The notes under the pieces: model-generated
What the model saw: the letters and a program-made list of their open reading frames with translations, nothing else
What the model was told of the DNA's origin: nothing
Databases searched by the model: none
NCBI GenBank assembly: GCA_023150615.1
Contig: JAKLKO010000009.1
Span: 62,001 to 126,000 of the forward strand
DNA length: 64,000 nt
Source of the DNA: Phycisphaerae bacterium
GTDB lineage: Bacteria > Planctomycetota > Phycisphaerae > UBA1845 > UTPLA1
Reading direction: 5' to 3'
In this document: piece by piece, positions 54,901 through 62,714 of the stretch
Numbering within the stretch: the first letter of the stretch is position 1
Layout of the letters: the number at the start of each line of letters is the position of its first letter
Position numbers and translations under genes: made by a program

Positions 54901-55044
54901 TCGATCCTGCGCTGCGCGGACGCGGCGGCGTCGGAGAGTAGCACGGGTGGCGCGGGCGTCCCGCCCGCGGCGTCCGCCACCAGCGACGGCGCCGTGCCGG
55001 CGCACGATGGCGCTGGTGGGCCGAAAGCGGGAGGCGCCGCATGA
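51985..55044 (+). CDS. cas3: CRISPR-associated helicase-nuclease Cas3 (type I-G, C-terminal HD)
   Basis: A 1019-residue Cas3. The SF2 helicase comes first: Walker A DLPTGLGKTS (43-52), DEAH box HDEAHLSPAF (220-229), SATTR near 255 and the arginine-finger motif MAQRFGRVNRLGG near 420. An acidic, low-complexity spacer (about 680-780) links it to a C-terminal HD nuclease with RMHDLGKG (H839, D840) and LIAAHHGWA (H918, H919). The helicase-first, HD-last order is typical of type I-G. Cas3 unwinds and degrades target DNA after Cascade binding. A Gly/Ala-rich tail precedes the overlap with csb3 (ATGA). Confidence 0.95.
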   Translation: MTTNRHTVSFAICFEALTGYAPLCWQKRLFDRLANGSVPPVVDLPTGLGKTSVIPIWLIALAQPAPRNNRWPRLPRRLVYIVNRRTVVDQATDDAKRLLGCIYRSGQLEPLSWATAKAITALGLNAEPAIPKQQAPIVATLRKALADLSADDTAAPLAVSTLRGELADNGEWKVNPARPAIIIGTIDMIGSKLLFSGYGDERYGRAHHAGLIGQDALIVHDEAHLSPAFDALLASTEVEQKRTKEARPVHVMRLSATTRADGNAGKSREQHLTIEGDDYADGIVSQRLNAKKTLRFTDAEKDKDVHCIVGVAVKLGEERQRVLVYVRSPETAQEVVKGLRKKLGDGSDGRVGLLTGTIRGYERDQLAESDLFRAFRSDPNRPRQLAQTLYLVSTSAGEVGADWDADQLVCDLSTLDSMAQRFGRVNRLGGDGRSAQIVVVMEKSAAKRAKSGDDTEDGGKDEAARQGNKKAPNAYEAAVLKTGEILRRVVADGGDVSPARLRKVMDSLSNEDRQAAFSPTPKILPATDILFDHWSLTSIAGELPGRPEVGPYLHGVAEWEPPETHVAWRADIALLARAGGKDEQGADLPCSAAELEQVFDVFPLRAVEQLRDRTDRVLDELSKIAKRQPGQRVVVMKAGMVRWATLEELIAATDTKRLASSPLAFATLVMPTEVGGLSSNGTLRGDQAAPSNPDDPNAHRRLDVAESASPSGSDGRDRQRVQVGAIGPESVAEVGEDESEPETEDGATGTNERALVGAPVVPGFVRRLAVPLSKDESDDGVEPATIEYRLARGQAREPGKCVQLRTHNDAVAAAAERMASALGLPDDIKKAVSLAGRMHDLGKGREVWQRYANNPPPRPVSDEWLAARIAKSDKYGHWKALRGYRHEFGSLHDAAADDEIRSLDSDTRDLALHLIAAHHGWARPHFEPRHFDPGDSDAPRPTTENEKAAVESMQRFGRLQQRYGRWGLAWLESILRCADAAASESSTGGAGVPPAASATSDGAVPAHDGAGGPKAGGAA

Positions 55045-55859
55045 GCCACACCATCCGCATCCCCGTCGATGTCACCAACCCCGGCCAGTTCTTCGCCTGC
55101 TGCGGGCTGTTGGAGTTGGCGGCGCGGCCCTGGGCAGGCGCAACAGCGTCATTCGATCCCGATGAATTCATCATTGAGATATCGAATGAGAACACAACCC
55201 TCCGCACACTCTTGGAGACATTTCAGCGCTCCGAACTTCGTGTCGGCGACGAGGCGGGCGCGAAACCGAATGACGATGACGACGAGGACAGGCTCGCCAG
55301 CCCGATGTCGCTCGGCGCACCGTTCAACCTGACACTCGACTGGTGGACAGACAAGGCGCTCAAACCCTGGGCAGGGTCGATGAACGCCCAATTGATCTTC
55401 AGAGCGATGCGCGAGGCGATCGATCCCGGGAGCGCTGACCCGCTCAACCACCTCCGGGTCGTCAGTGATCCGCCTGATCCTTCAAAACCGAAACAGAGGA
55501 CAAAGAAGCGCGAGCCGTTTTACTTCGATTCGCGTCGGGGCGGGAATGCAAAGTCGCTCGATGTGGGATTCGCGCCCGATGCGTTCAGCATGACTTCCGC
55601 CGCGTGCCCGGCGGTTGAGTCGCTCTGCGTCATCGGCCTCCAGCGCTTCCGTCCGATGCCGACCGATCAGCCGCGCGTATTCGCGTACCGGGCCTGGACG
55701 ATCCCGCTGACGCCATGCGCCGCCGCCGCGGCTGCGTGTGGCCTCCTTCCGGGCGCCGGCGGCGATCTGTACCGCTTCGAGAACGCGTTCCGCACTGACC
55801 AGCGCAAGCACAAGGGCTTTCTGCCCGCAATCCGAATCAATGAAGGAGACACGCCATGA
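55041..55859 (+). CDS. csb3: Type I-G Csb3 (probable large subunit, Cas8u2)
   Basis: A 272-residue protein matching the GSU0052/Csb3 type by position between cas3 and csb1 and by its opening IPVDVTNPGQFFACCGLLEL, a RAMP-adjacent motif shared by I-G large subunits. It has a GAPFNLTLDWWTD segment and a basic PKQRTKKREPFYFDSRRGG region that may contact crRNA or DNA. In the I-G Cascade the equivalent protein takes the Cas8 (PAM-recognition) role. It overlaps cas3 and csb1 by four bases each. Confidence 0.85.
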   Translation: MSHTIRIPVDVTNPGQFFACCGLLELAARPWAGATASFDPDEFIIEISNENTTLRTLLETFQRSELRVGDEAGAKPNDDDDEDRLASPMSLGAPFNLTLDWWTDKALKPWAGSMNAQLIFRAMREAIDPGSADPLNHLRVVSDPPDPSKPKQRTKKREPFYFDSRRGGNAKSLDVGFAPDAFSMTSAACPAVESLCVIGLQRFRPMPTDQPRVFAYRAWTIPLTPCAAAAAACGLLPGAGGDLYRFENAFRTDQRKHKGFLPAIRINEGDTP

Positions 55860-56998
55860 GCGAATCGTTGACCAAATACGACGCCTGGCTCGAAGACGAT
55901 GGCCCCGCTGCCCTCGTCATCCGCGAGCACCTCATGCCCGTCGAGGGCCGCGACGGCGTCATCTTTCCCGCGACCTATGCCGCCGGTGACGGCTTTCCCG
56001 GCGGTTACAACATCGACGGGCCATTCAACGGCCAACCCGATGGAGAGAACGTCTGCCTCATCGACTCCGTCGGCTCGCAGGCCAACCGCGTCGAGCCGGA
56101 GTTCGCCAAGGCGAAATACTGCGCTCTGGTGCCGCAGATCACGATCAAGGCGGGCGAGGGCGAGAACGCCAAGCAGGTCAGTATCCTCGAGGCCGGGCAC
56201 CGGGCCGCCGACGCGCTCCTGCGATGCACGGGTCTCGCGACGGAAATCAAAGAGGCCTTCAAGCGCGTCGGCAAGGGAGATGCACAAGCACTAGCGAGGA
56301 TCGCACCGACTTCCCTGGTCTTCGGCGTGTGGGACTCGCGCGACACTCAAGCCAAGCTCCCTCGCATCTTGGGCTCCACCATCCGCGCGTTGAACGTCCG
56401 AAAGCTCACCCGGGGCGCGGTTTACATCCCACCCTTGGATTACTCGGCCCTGGAGGTCTTCAGCGAAGAGGATAAGACCAAGGCCGAGGGCAACAAGAAG
56501 AGCCCGCTGGCCCAGCGAGGCTTCGTCCACAACCCCGCGTCCGGCTCGCACGGCGGCGTCATCGCCACGGGCGGTATTCGTCGCGAAGCTACGCTCAATC
56601 TCGCCGCACTCCGTCTGCTGAAGGCCGGCAGCGACGAGGCCAGGACGCTCCCGCTCCGGCGCTACATCCTCGGCCTGTCCCTGGTCGCCTTCACGCACCC
56701 CAGCGCCTTCGTCGGCTATCTCCGCCAGGGATGCACGCTCGTCCTCGACCCGGATGCAAAGCCAGCACCGCGCGGGTGCTCGCTCGTTCACCCCGACGGC
56801 CGGCGCGAACCCCAGACCATCACCCATGAGGACGCTCTCGACTACGCCAACGCCGCAGCGCAGAAGTTCGGCGTCGGCGAGTCCAAGTCCGTCAAATTCG
56901 ACAAGAACCGCGCCCAGGATGACGTCACCGAAGCCAAGAGAGACAAGAAGCCGGGCAAGGGAAAGAAAGAGAAAGCAGCGTCAGAGGCCAAGGAGTAG
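55856..56998 (+). CDS. csb1: Type I-G Cas7 (Csb1)
   Basis: A 380-residue backbone subunit of the I-G Cascade (GSU0053/Csb1 family). Family landmarks include EHLMPVEGRDGVIFPATYA, the conserved CLIDSVGSQANRVEPEF and FGVWDSRDTQAKLPRI, then RGFVHNPASGSHGGV. Several copies coat the crRNA. The C-terminal 45 residues are strongly basic (KRDKKPGKGKKEKAAS), probably disordered and RNA-binding, longer than I expect for the family. It starts inside the csb3 stop. Confidence 0.93.
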   Translation: MSESLTKYDAWLEDDGPAALVIREHLMPVEGRDGVIFPATYAAGDGFPGGYNIDGPFNGQPDGENVCLIDSVGSQANRVEPEFAKAKYCALVPQITIKAGEGENAKQVSILEAGHRAADALLRCTGLATEIKEAFKRVGKGDAQALARIAPTSLVFGVWDSRDTQAKLPRILGSTIRALNVRKLTRGAVYIPPLDYSALEVFSEEDKTKAEGNKKSPLAQRGFVHNPASGSHGGVIATGGIRREATLNLAALRLLKAGSDEARTLPLRRYILGLSLVAFTHPSAFVGYLRQGCTLVLDPDAKPAPRGCSLVHPDGRREPQTITHEDALDYANAAAQKFGVGESKSVKFDKNRAQDDVTEAKRDKKPGKGKKEKAASEAKE

Positions 56999-57005
56999 CG
57001 CCCCC

Positions 57006-58577
57006 ATGCCCTCTCACCTCCTTATCTCCATCACTTTCCTCCAGCCCACCTGCCACGCGCGCCGGGGCAAGGAAGACGCCGCGCCCAACGAGTGGCCGCC
57101 GTCGCCGCTGCGTCTTTTCCAGGCGATGGTCGCCGCCGCCGCAGCACGCTGGGCCGGCGATGACGGCTCAACCCGCGCCGCGCTCACCGCCGAGGCTCCG
57201 GTCGCCGCGCTGAGATGGCTGGAGGATCTATGCGCCGCGACGCCTCCGACGATCCTGGCTCCGCGCGCCGTCACGGGCCAGGCCGTGCCACGCTACGTCC
57301 CCAACAACTCCGCCGACCTCGTCGCCGCGAAGTGGGCCAGGGGCAACGCGCTCGCCACGTTTGAGGACCGTACGAAGAAGGTCTTCCGCCCGACGCACCT
57401 GCTCGACGGCGACACGGTCCACTATCTCTGGCCGCTTAACGAAACGAGCCAGCGCGAGGCCCGCCAGCAAGCGCCCACTCTTTCTGCCGTGGCACGCTGC
57501 ATCGTTGCGCTCGGCTGGGGCATTGACGCCGCCATCGGAGACGCGCGCGTCATCGACGCGTCGCATGCAGACTCACTGCGCGGCGAGCGCTGGGAGCCGG
57601 GCCGCATCGGAGCGCCCGGCCTGCGCCTTCCCGTCTCCGGCACGTTCGACGCCCTCGTGCGGCGACACGCCGCGTTCCTCGACCGTCTCAAGGATGGCGT
57701 CTTCCAGCCCGTGCCGCCGGTGCGCGAGTTCACAACCACCGCCTATCGCCGCGCGACGGATCTGCCAGACCGCCCCTTCGCCGCCTTCATCCTCCGTCCA
57801 CTTGACAGGGACACCGGTTACACCGCCTTCCCCGCGACGCGCGCCGTCTGCATCGCCGCCATGCTCCGTCATGCCGCGTGCAAGGCCGCCCAGGGCGACC
57901 TCGATCCGAGCGGCTGGCGCACCGAGGAATGGTCCCTGCGTTTCGTTGCCGGGCACGGGCCGGCCGGATCAGCCAAGCGCCGCGACAAGGCCGATGCCCA
58001 TCCACGCTTTTCGTACTTCGCGATTCCCTCGATCGGCCACGCCCATGCCGACGGCTGCATCCGCCGCGTCATCATCGCCGAGCCCTTTGGCGGCGACGGC
58101 CGGTCCGCACGCTGGGCCGCGCAGCGCCTCGCTGGCACGGTGTTAATGGATGAGGAGCGCGGCCCCGTCGCCCGACTCGAATTCGTCGAGCCGGTCGAGC
58201 CGGAGTTCGCCAAGGTCTTCCGCTTGTACGCTGCTCGCGCTCCTTCTAAGGCCGAATTCGTTTGGACCTCCGTCACGCCCGTCATCCTGCCCGGCTACGA
58301 CGACGCCAAGCCCGCCAAGCGCGAGCAGTTGCTGAACGACTGCCTGGCGCATGCCGGCTTTCACGCCGACGCGGTCGAATCGCTGGAGGCTCGTCCCGCC
58401 GCGTGGCTGGCCGGCTGTGCGCCGACGCAGACATTCCGCCGGCCGGCATACCTGCGGCATCTGCCGGCGCTCCACGTGCGAATTCGCTTCCGCGCGCCAA
58501 CGGCCGGACCGGTCGCGTTGGGCGCAGGTCGCCATTGCGGCTTGGGCGTTTTCGCGGCATGTCGGGAGGGCAAGTAA
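57006..58577 (+). CDS. csb2: Type I-G Csb2 (Cas5-Cas6 fusion)
   Basis: A 523-residue GSU0054-type protein from ATG 57006, seven bases after the csb1 stop (the frame is open far upstream inside csb1). The N-terminal RAMP part (SHLLISITFLQPTCHARRGK, then WPPSPLRLFQAMVAA) is Cas5-like and holds the 5' handle. The C-terminal part is Cas6-like, ending in the Gly-rich loop AGPVALGAGRHCGLGVF, and probably cuts pre-crRNA. Its TAA stop overlaps the ATG of the following remnant. Confidence 0.93.
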   Translation: MPSHLLISITFLQPTCHARRGKEDAAPNEWPPSPLRLFQAMVAAAAARWAGDDGSTRAALTAEAPVAALRWLEDLCAATPPTILAPRAVTGQAVPRYVPNNSADLVAAKWARGNALATFEDRTKKVFRPTHLLDGDTVHYLWPLNETSQREARQQAPTLSAVARCIVALGWGIDAAIGDARVIDASHADSLRGERWEPGRIGAPGLRLPVSGTFDALVRRHAAFLDRLKDGVFQPVPPVREFTTTAYRRATDLPDRPFAAFILRPLDRDTGYTAFPATRAVCIAAMLRHAACKAAQGDLDPSGWRTEEWSLRFVAGHGPAGSAKRRDKADAHPRFSYFAIPSIGHAHADGCIRRVIIAEPFGGDGRSARWAAQRLAGTVLMDEERGPVARLEFVEPVEPEFAKVFRLYAARAPSKAEFVWTSVTPVILPGYDDAKPAKREQLLNDCLAHAGFHADAVESLEARPAAWLAGCAPTQTFRRPAYLRHLPALHVRIRFRAPTAGPVALGAGRHCGLGVFAACREGK

Positions 58578-58915
58578 TGACGGACCAGGAGGAGCAATCG
58601 TCTCACTGGGATGAGGTCCTGCTGGCGTGGCTCCATGATCCACCGGACAAGGCGCTGTCGATCCGTGGTCATGTTCCGCGCGCCCGGGACAATGCCAAGT
58701 GTTGCGCTCGGCGACGACGACGCGAGCAGAAGACGGATCGAGGAGAATGTGACGGAAGCCGATACGCTGGCGGCCGTAGGCTCGCGGGTGAGTTCTCCAT
58801 CGTGTTCCCTCAACCCGTCGCCGGTCCCATCGCCCTGGGCCATTCGTCGCGCTTCGGTATGGGTTCGTTCGTGCCTCAGACCGACGACGCAGCGATAGGA
58901 GGTGACTCATGTTGA
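58577..58915 (+). pseudogene. Fused remnant: Cas10 N-terminal (HD) fragment plus second Csb2 C-terminus
   Basis: ATG 58577 (overlapping the csb2 TAA) starts HWDEVLLAWLHDPPDKALSI, the N-terminus of Cas10/Cmr2-type proteins with its His-Asp (H20, D21). Near 58697-58703 the homologous continuation moves to another frame (VALGDDDASRRRIEENVTEA, DTLAAVGSRVSSP). From about 58787 the first frame gives EFSIVFPQPVAGPIALGHSS RFGMGSFVP, matching the Csb2 C-terminal loop (AGP-x-ALG-x4-x-G-x-G-x-F). So a broken cas10 5' end was joined to a csb2 3' end. The 112-codon frame is open and ends overlapping cas10, so it might still be translated. Confidence 0.75.
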
Positions 58916-60540
58916 TCCTCGCCTCGCTCTCCGGCATTCAGGACTTTCTCTTCGACATCCGCGAGTCCGGCGGCGGGCAGGCCCGGTCGCTGCGGAATCG
59001 CTCATTCCGCATCCAACTTATCGCCGAGTGCGTCGCCCTGCGCCTGCTCGAAGCCGCCAAGCTCCCCTACGAGCGCCTCGTGTTCACCGCGGCGGGCAAG
59101 GTCTGCATAAACGCGGAGGGCCTGTCCGCCGAAAGCTTCAAAGCGGTGCGCGAGGCTGCGGCGGACATGGAGCGGCGCTTGCTCAGCAATATCCACGGGC
59201 GGGTACGCCTCTCTGTTGCGCTGGATGAACTACCCGGGAGCTTTGCCGAGCAGTTCGAGCGCGCCAGCCGCGCCCTGGTTGTCAACAAGCTGCGCTCCTA
59301 TGCAGCGACCGCCCCCGGTGCCGAAACGTGGCGTGACAGGATGCTCGTTGTGCGCGAGCTCTGGGACGCGAACGCGGAAGCCGAGCGCGACGCCGAGCTC
59401 GGGCGCCGTCTCGTCAACGCCCGATGGTTGACGATTCGAAGCTCAGATGGCACACGGAATGGCATGAGCACGGACACACTGGGATTTCGCGTGAGTCTCG
59501 ACGCAAACGAACCGGTCGCGACCGGCGACCTCGCCTCGTGCAGCAATCTGGCCGATCCCGAGAGGGCCCCGCGCAACATCGACCACCGGTTTTTCCATCC
59601 CCGCCGGCTGGCACGGCACGTGCCGCGCGACGCGCACGGCCAGCCCATTGAATTCGTCGATCTCGCGGCTCGAGCGCGCGGCGCACCCATGCTCGGCGTC
59701 CTCAAGGCCGATGCCGACTCGCTCGGCGACGCGGTATCCGCGGCGCTGCGGCAATCCACCGGCGACGGCCCCGCAGCGATCCGAGCGTTGAGCCAATCGC
59801 TCGACCGCTTCTTCGCAGAAACGCTCGATGCGGAGAAAACCCGGGCCGGTTCGCGCTGGAACAGCATCTACACCGTCTTCTCCGGCGGCGACGACATGCT
59901 GGCCGTCGGTCCCTGGGACGTCATGCTCGATTTCGCCGCCCAGGCGCGAACGCTCTTCAACAAGCAATTCGGCCAAGACGCGACAAACTCCCCTTCGCCC
60001 ACACCGCTGACCATCAGCGCCGGCGTCGCGGTCATCAAGCCGAAGTACCCAATCCACCTCGGCGCCCAGCAGGCAGAGGAACTGCTCGAACAGGCCAAGG
60101 GCGAGAAGGCCCCGCGCGCCCCTCAGCCGAAGGACCAGTGCGCCGCCCTCGGTAGCCTCTGGAAATGGCAGGACCACGACGTCATCATTGGCGCCGGCAA
60201 GCAACTGGCCGACTGGGTGGATGAAGGGATCATCCAGCGCGGCTGGCTGCACACACTGCTCGAATTGGCCCTGCTGCGCCGCGGCCAGGCTGGGCCCGAG
60301 TACGCCGGCGTCCACCCCGCGACGGCCACGTCGCGCCTGACGTATCACGTCGCCCGCAACTGGCCGAAGCCCAGGCGTGGCGATGATCCGCCGCCGCCCG
60401 CGAGGCAATGGATCGACGCCATTCTGCGAGAGTTCGACCAATTTGACTCAACCGCTCACGTGGAGACCATACACCTGCCGGCCATCGTGCGGTACGCTAT
60501 CTTGGCCACGCGGTCCGGCGGATCGGAGGACAGGGCATGA
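58909..60540 (+). CDS. cas10: Type III-A Cas10 (Csm1), HD-less
   Basis: A 543-residue Cas10 from ATG 58909, with AGGAGG seven bases upstream. It starts at the first palm domain, LASLSGIQDFLFDIRESGGG, so the normal N-terminal HD nuclease (about 150 residues and linker) is absent. The second palm has GGDD at 326-329 (VFSGGDDMLAVGP), the cyclase centre making cyclic oligoadenylates on target RNA binding. LGVLKADADSLGD is the first palm-type metal loop. The C-terminal helical domain D4 is present. It overlaps csm2 by four bases. The absence of HD implies no ssDNase activity. Confidence 0.93.
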   Translation: MLILASLSGIQDFLFDIRESGGGQARSLRNRSFRIQLIAECVALRLLEAAKLPYERLVFTAAGKVCINAEGLSAESFKAVREAAADMERRLLSNIHGRVRLSVALDELPGSFAEQFERASRALVVNKLRSYAATAPGAETWRDRMLVVRELWDANAEAERDAELGRRLVNARWLTIRSSDGTRNGMSTDTLGFRVSLDANEPVATGDLASCSNLADPERAPRNIDHRFFHPRRLARHVPRDAHGQPIEFVDLAARARGAPMLGVLKADADSLGDAVSAALRQSTGDGPAAIRALSQSLDRFFAETLDAEKTRAGSRWNSIYTVFSGGDDMLAVGPWDVMLDFAAQARTLFNKQFGQDATNSPSPTPLTISAGVAVIKPKYPIHLGAQQAEELLEQAKGEKAPRAPQPKDQCAALGSLWKWQDHDVIIGAGKQLADWVDEGIIQRGWLHTLLELALLRRGQAGPEYAGVHPATATSRLTYHVARNWPKPRRGDDPPPPARQWIDAILREFDQFDSTAHVETIHLPAIVRYAILATRSGGSEDRA

Positions 60541-61037
60541 ATCAGTACGGCAGAGGAGGTGGTTCGTACGGCGGTGGTCGTAGAGACGATCGCGGTGGCC
60601 GGCAAGGAACTCAGCCTGGCGCAACGGTTGCTGAGCACTGGCGTGACTATCTCAAGGACGGCTACTTCGACGCCGACGGTTGCCTGAGGGTCGAATACGT
60701 CAGCCGCGAACGGGTCGAGCCGCTCGCCCAGAAAATGGCGAGCCTGACCATTCACCAGATCCGGCGCTACTTCGGCCATTGCCGCGCGATTGAAACCCGC
60801 CTGAAGTCCAGTGGCGCGGCCTGGGCCAGCGTCTGGCCCGAGGTCAAGAAACTGGACATCGCCGCGGCCGACGGCGCGGCCAAACACCCGCCCAAGATTC
60901 CAGCGCTATTCCACGATTTCATCAAGCGAAACGTGGACAAGATCAAGACCAACGATGATTTTCTGAAGGGCTTCCTGCCGCACTTCGAGGCCCTCATCGG
61001 CTTCGGCCAGGCGCATTTCAAGAAGGATAGGAGCTGA
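60537..61037 (+). CDS. csm2: Type III-A small subunit Csm2 with Arg/Gly-rich head
   Basis: A 166-residue Csm2. Residues about 60-160 are the helical Csm2 core (LAQKMASLTIHQIRRYFGHC, then KIPALFHDFIKRNVDKI), which lines the target RNA groove. The first 30 residues are unusual: NQYGRGGGSYGGGRRDDRGG, an RGG-like disordered segment that could bind RNA nonspecifically. It overlaps cas10 and lies four bases before csm3. Confidence 0.9.
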   Translation: MNQYGRGGGSYGGGRRDDRGGRQGTQPGATVAEHWRDYLKDGYFDADGCLRVEYVSRERVEPLAQKMASLTIHQIRRYFGHCRAIETRLKSSGAAWASVWPEVKKLDIAAADGAAKHPPKIPALFHDFIKRNVDKIKTNDDFLKGFLPHFEALIGFGQAHFKKDRS

Positions 61038-61041
61038 TGCC

Positions 61042-61734
61042 ATGAAGAAACTCAACCACTACGTGATCCGCGGCGAGATCGAACTGCTCTCCGGCACCCG
61101 AATCGGCGGCTCAGACGACGTGCTCCAGATCGGCGGCACCGACCTCACCTGCATCAAGGATCCGACGACGGGCAAACCCTACATCCCCGGTTCCTCGCTC
61201 AAGGGCAAGATGCGGTCAAGTCTCGAAAAGCATCTTGGCAAGGTCAACGGCCGTGAACCCTGCGGCTGCGCGAAAGTAGACTGCCCCGTCTGCCGCGTCT
61301 TCGGGCCGCACAAGAACACCAACCACACTCTCGGCCCCACGCGGATCATCGTCCGCGACGCCCCGCTGATCAGCGGCGAATTCGCCATCGAGAACAAGAC
61401 CGAGTCCGTCAACCGCCGGGATACCGGCGCAGCCGAACACCCCCGCACCGTGGAGCGCGTGGCCGCCGGCGCGAAGTTCGCCCTCGAAATCGGCGTCCAG
61501 GAGTTCGACATGGACAGGGATTTCGCCTACACGAATCACAAGGAAGAGAAGGTGACCGGCCACGATGCCCTGTTGGAGGTCGTCTGCCACTGCCTCGATC
61601 TCGTCGAGGACACCGGCGTCGGCGCCGGCACCGGTAAGGGCTATGGCAAGGTCAAGATCGAGATTCAACCCGAGACGAAGACCACCCGCCGAAATCGTCG
61701 AGGCGCCGGCGCGCCCGCAGCGACTGCCCGATGA
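61042..61734 (+). CDS. csm3: Type III-A Cas7 subunit Csm3
   Basis: A 230-residue backbone RNase of the Csm complex. It has GTRIGGSDDVLQIGGTD with D34 at the position of the catalytic Asp that cuts target RNA every six bases, then GKPYIPGSSLKGKMRSSLEK and the Cys-rich CGCAKVDCPVCRVFG zinc site, and VGAGTGKGYGKVKIE near the end. All landmarks are intact. The stop overlaps csm4 by four bases. Confidence 0.96.
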   Translation: MKKLNHYVIRGEIELLSGTRIGGSDDVLQIGGTDLTCIKDPTTGKPYIPGSSLKGKMRSSLEKHLGKVNGREPCGCAKVDCPVCRVFGPHKNTNHTLGPTRIIVRDAPLISGEFAIENKTESVNRRDTGAAEHPRTVERVAAGAKFALEIGVQEFDMDRDFAYTNHKEEKVTGHDALLEVVCHCLDLVEDTGVGAGTGKGYGKVKIEIQPETKTTRRNRRGAGAPAATAR

Positions 61735-62714
61735 CCCTGTACCGCCTATATCTCCGCCCGCGCTCCCCCTGGCGAACCTCCTGGCAGGCCGACACGCTCA
61801 CCGGCGCGCTCTGCGCGACCTGCGCACGCACGCATGGTCCCGACTTCCTCCGTGCGCGCCTCATCGACCCCATGCTCGACGCGCGGCCCCCCTTCGTTCT
61901 CGCAGACGCCTTTCCCGGCGACCTGCTCCCGCTGCCGATCGCCGCCCGACTCACGCCGTCGCCGCCGGACGCCGACCGCAAGACGATCAAACGAGGACGC
62001 TGGCTCACGCGCCACGACTTCATCGCCGTCCGCTCCGCCGGCGGCAATGGCGCGATCCCGTGGGACCGCCTCCTGCCCGATTCCACTGTCTTTCTCCACG
62101 AAACCACGCGCCACAACACCCTCGCCCGCGACTCCGACGCCTCTCTCGAAGACGGCGGCCTCTTCGCACGACCAGACACGCTCTTGCGCGCGGACCAGAA
62201 TGGCGATCCCCGCCTCACGCTCTATTTCCGCGCCGCCGACGACAACGCCCTCGACCTGCTCGTTGACTTGCTCCACGAACTATCCCTCACCGGCTTCGGC
62301 GCCGACATCGCCACCGGCCGCGGCCAGTTCGACATCGCCGGTGACCCCGAACCCGACGCCGACCTCGACGCGCCGCCAAACGAAGCAAACGCCGTCGTCG
62401 TCCTGTCCACGTTTCAGCCCGCCCCCCGCGATCCGGCCGACGGCCTCTGGGAGGCCTTCCCCAAGTTCGCCAAGCTCGGCCCCGACCTCGGCCTCTCCGA
62501 CGTCCGCAAGCACACGCTCATCATGTTCCGCCCCGGCGCCTGCTTCCACGCCGATCCCGCGCTGCCGTTCCTCGGCCGTGCGTTACCCATGGATGACGTG
62601 CTGCCCGGGAGCGCGGCGACCGACCTGCGCGGACGGGGCATCGAGATCATCCACCCCGCCTTTGGTTTGGCGATTCCCGCCAGACTTCGGCGGCCGGAGG
62701 AACCTCCATCATGA
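61731..62714 (+). CDS. csm4: Type III-A Cas5 subunit Csm4
   Basis: A 327-residue Csm4, the RAMP that holds the crRNA 5' tag and docks Cas10. It opens TLYRLYLRPRSPWRTSWQAD, TLTGALC, has the thumb TRHNTLARDSDAS and the Gly-rich loop LTGFGADIATGRGQF near residue 185. The C-terminal second RAMP domain is present and ends FGLAIPARLR. The next gene overlaps it by four bases; a Csm5 gene, normally here, is absent. Confidence 0.9.
   Translation: MTLYRLYLRPRSPWRTSWQADTLTGALCATCARTHGPDFLRARLIDPMLDARPPFVLADAFPGDLLPLPIAARLTPSPPDADRKTIKRGRWLTRHDFIAVRSAGGNGAIPWDRLLPDSTVFLHETTRHNTLARDSDASLEDGGLFARPDTLLRADQNGDPRLTLYFRAADDNALDLLVDLLHELSLTGFGADIATGRGQFDIAGDPEPDADLDAPPNEANAVVVLSTFQPAPRDPADGLWEAFPKFAKLGPDLGLSDVRKHTLIMFRPGACFHADPALPFLGRALPMDDVLPGSAATDLRGRGIEIIHPAFGLAIPARLRRPEEPPS

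Noticed and set aside
56754..57005. 84-codon N-terminal extension of csb2
   Set aside because: It overlaps the end of csb1 in another frame and is Arg/Ser/Pro-rich; the Cas5-type start MPSHLLISI at 57006 is clear.
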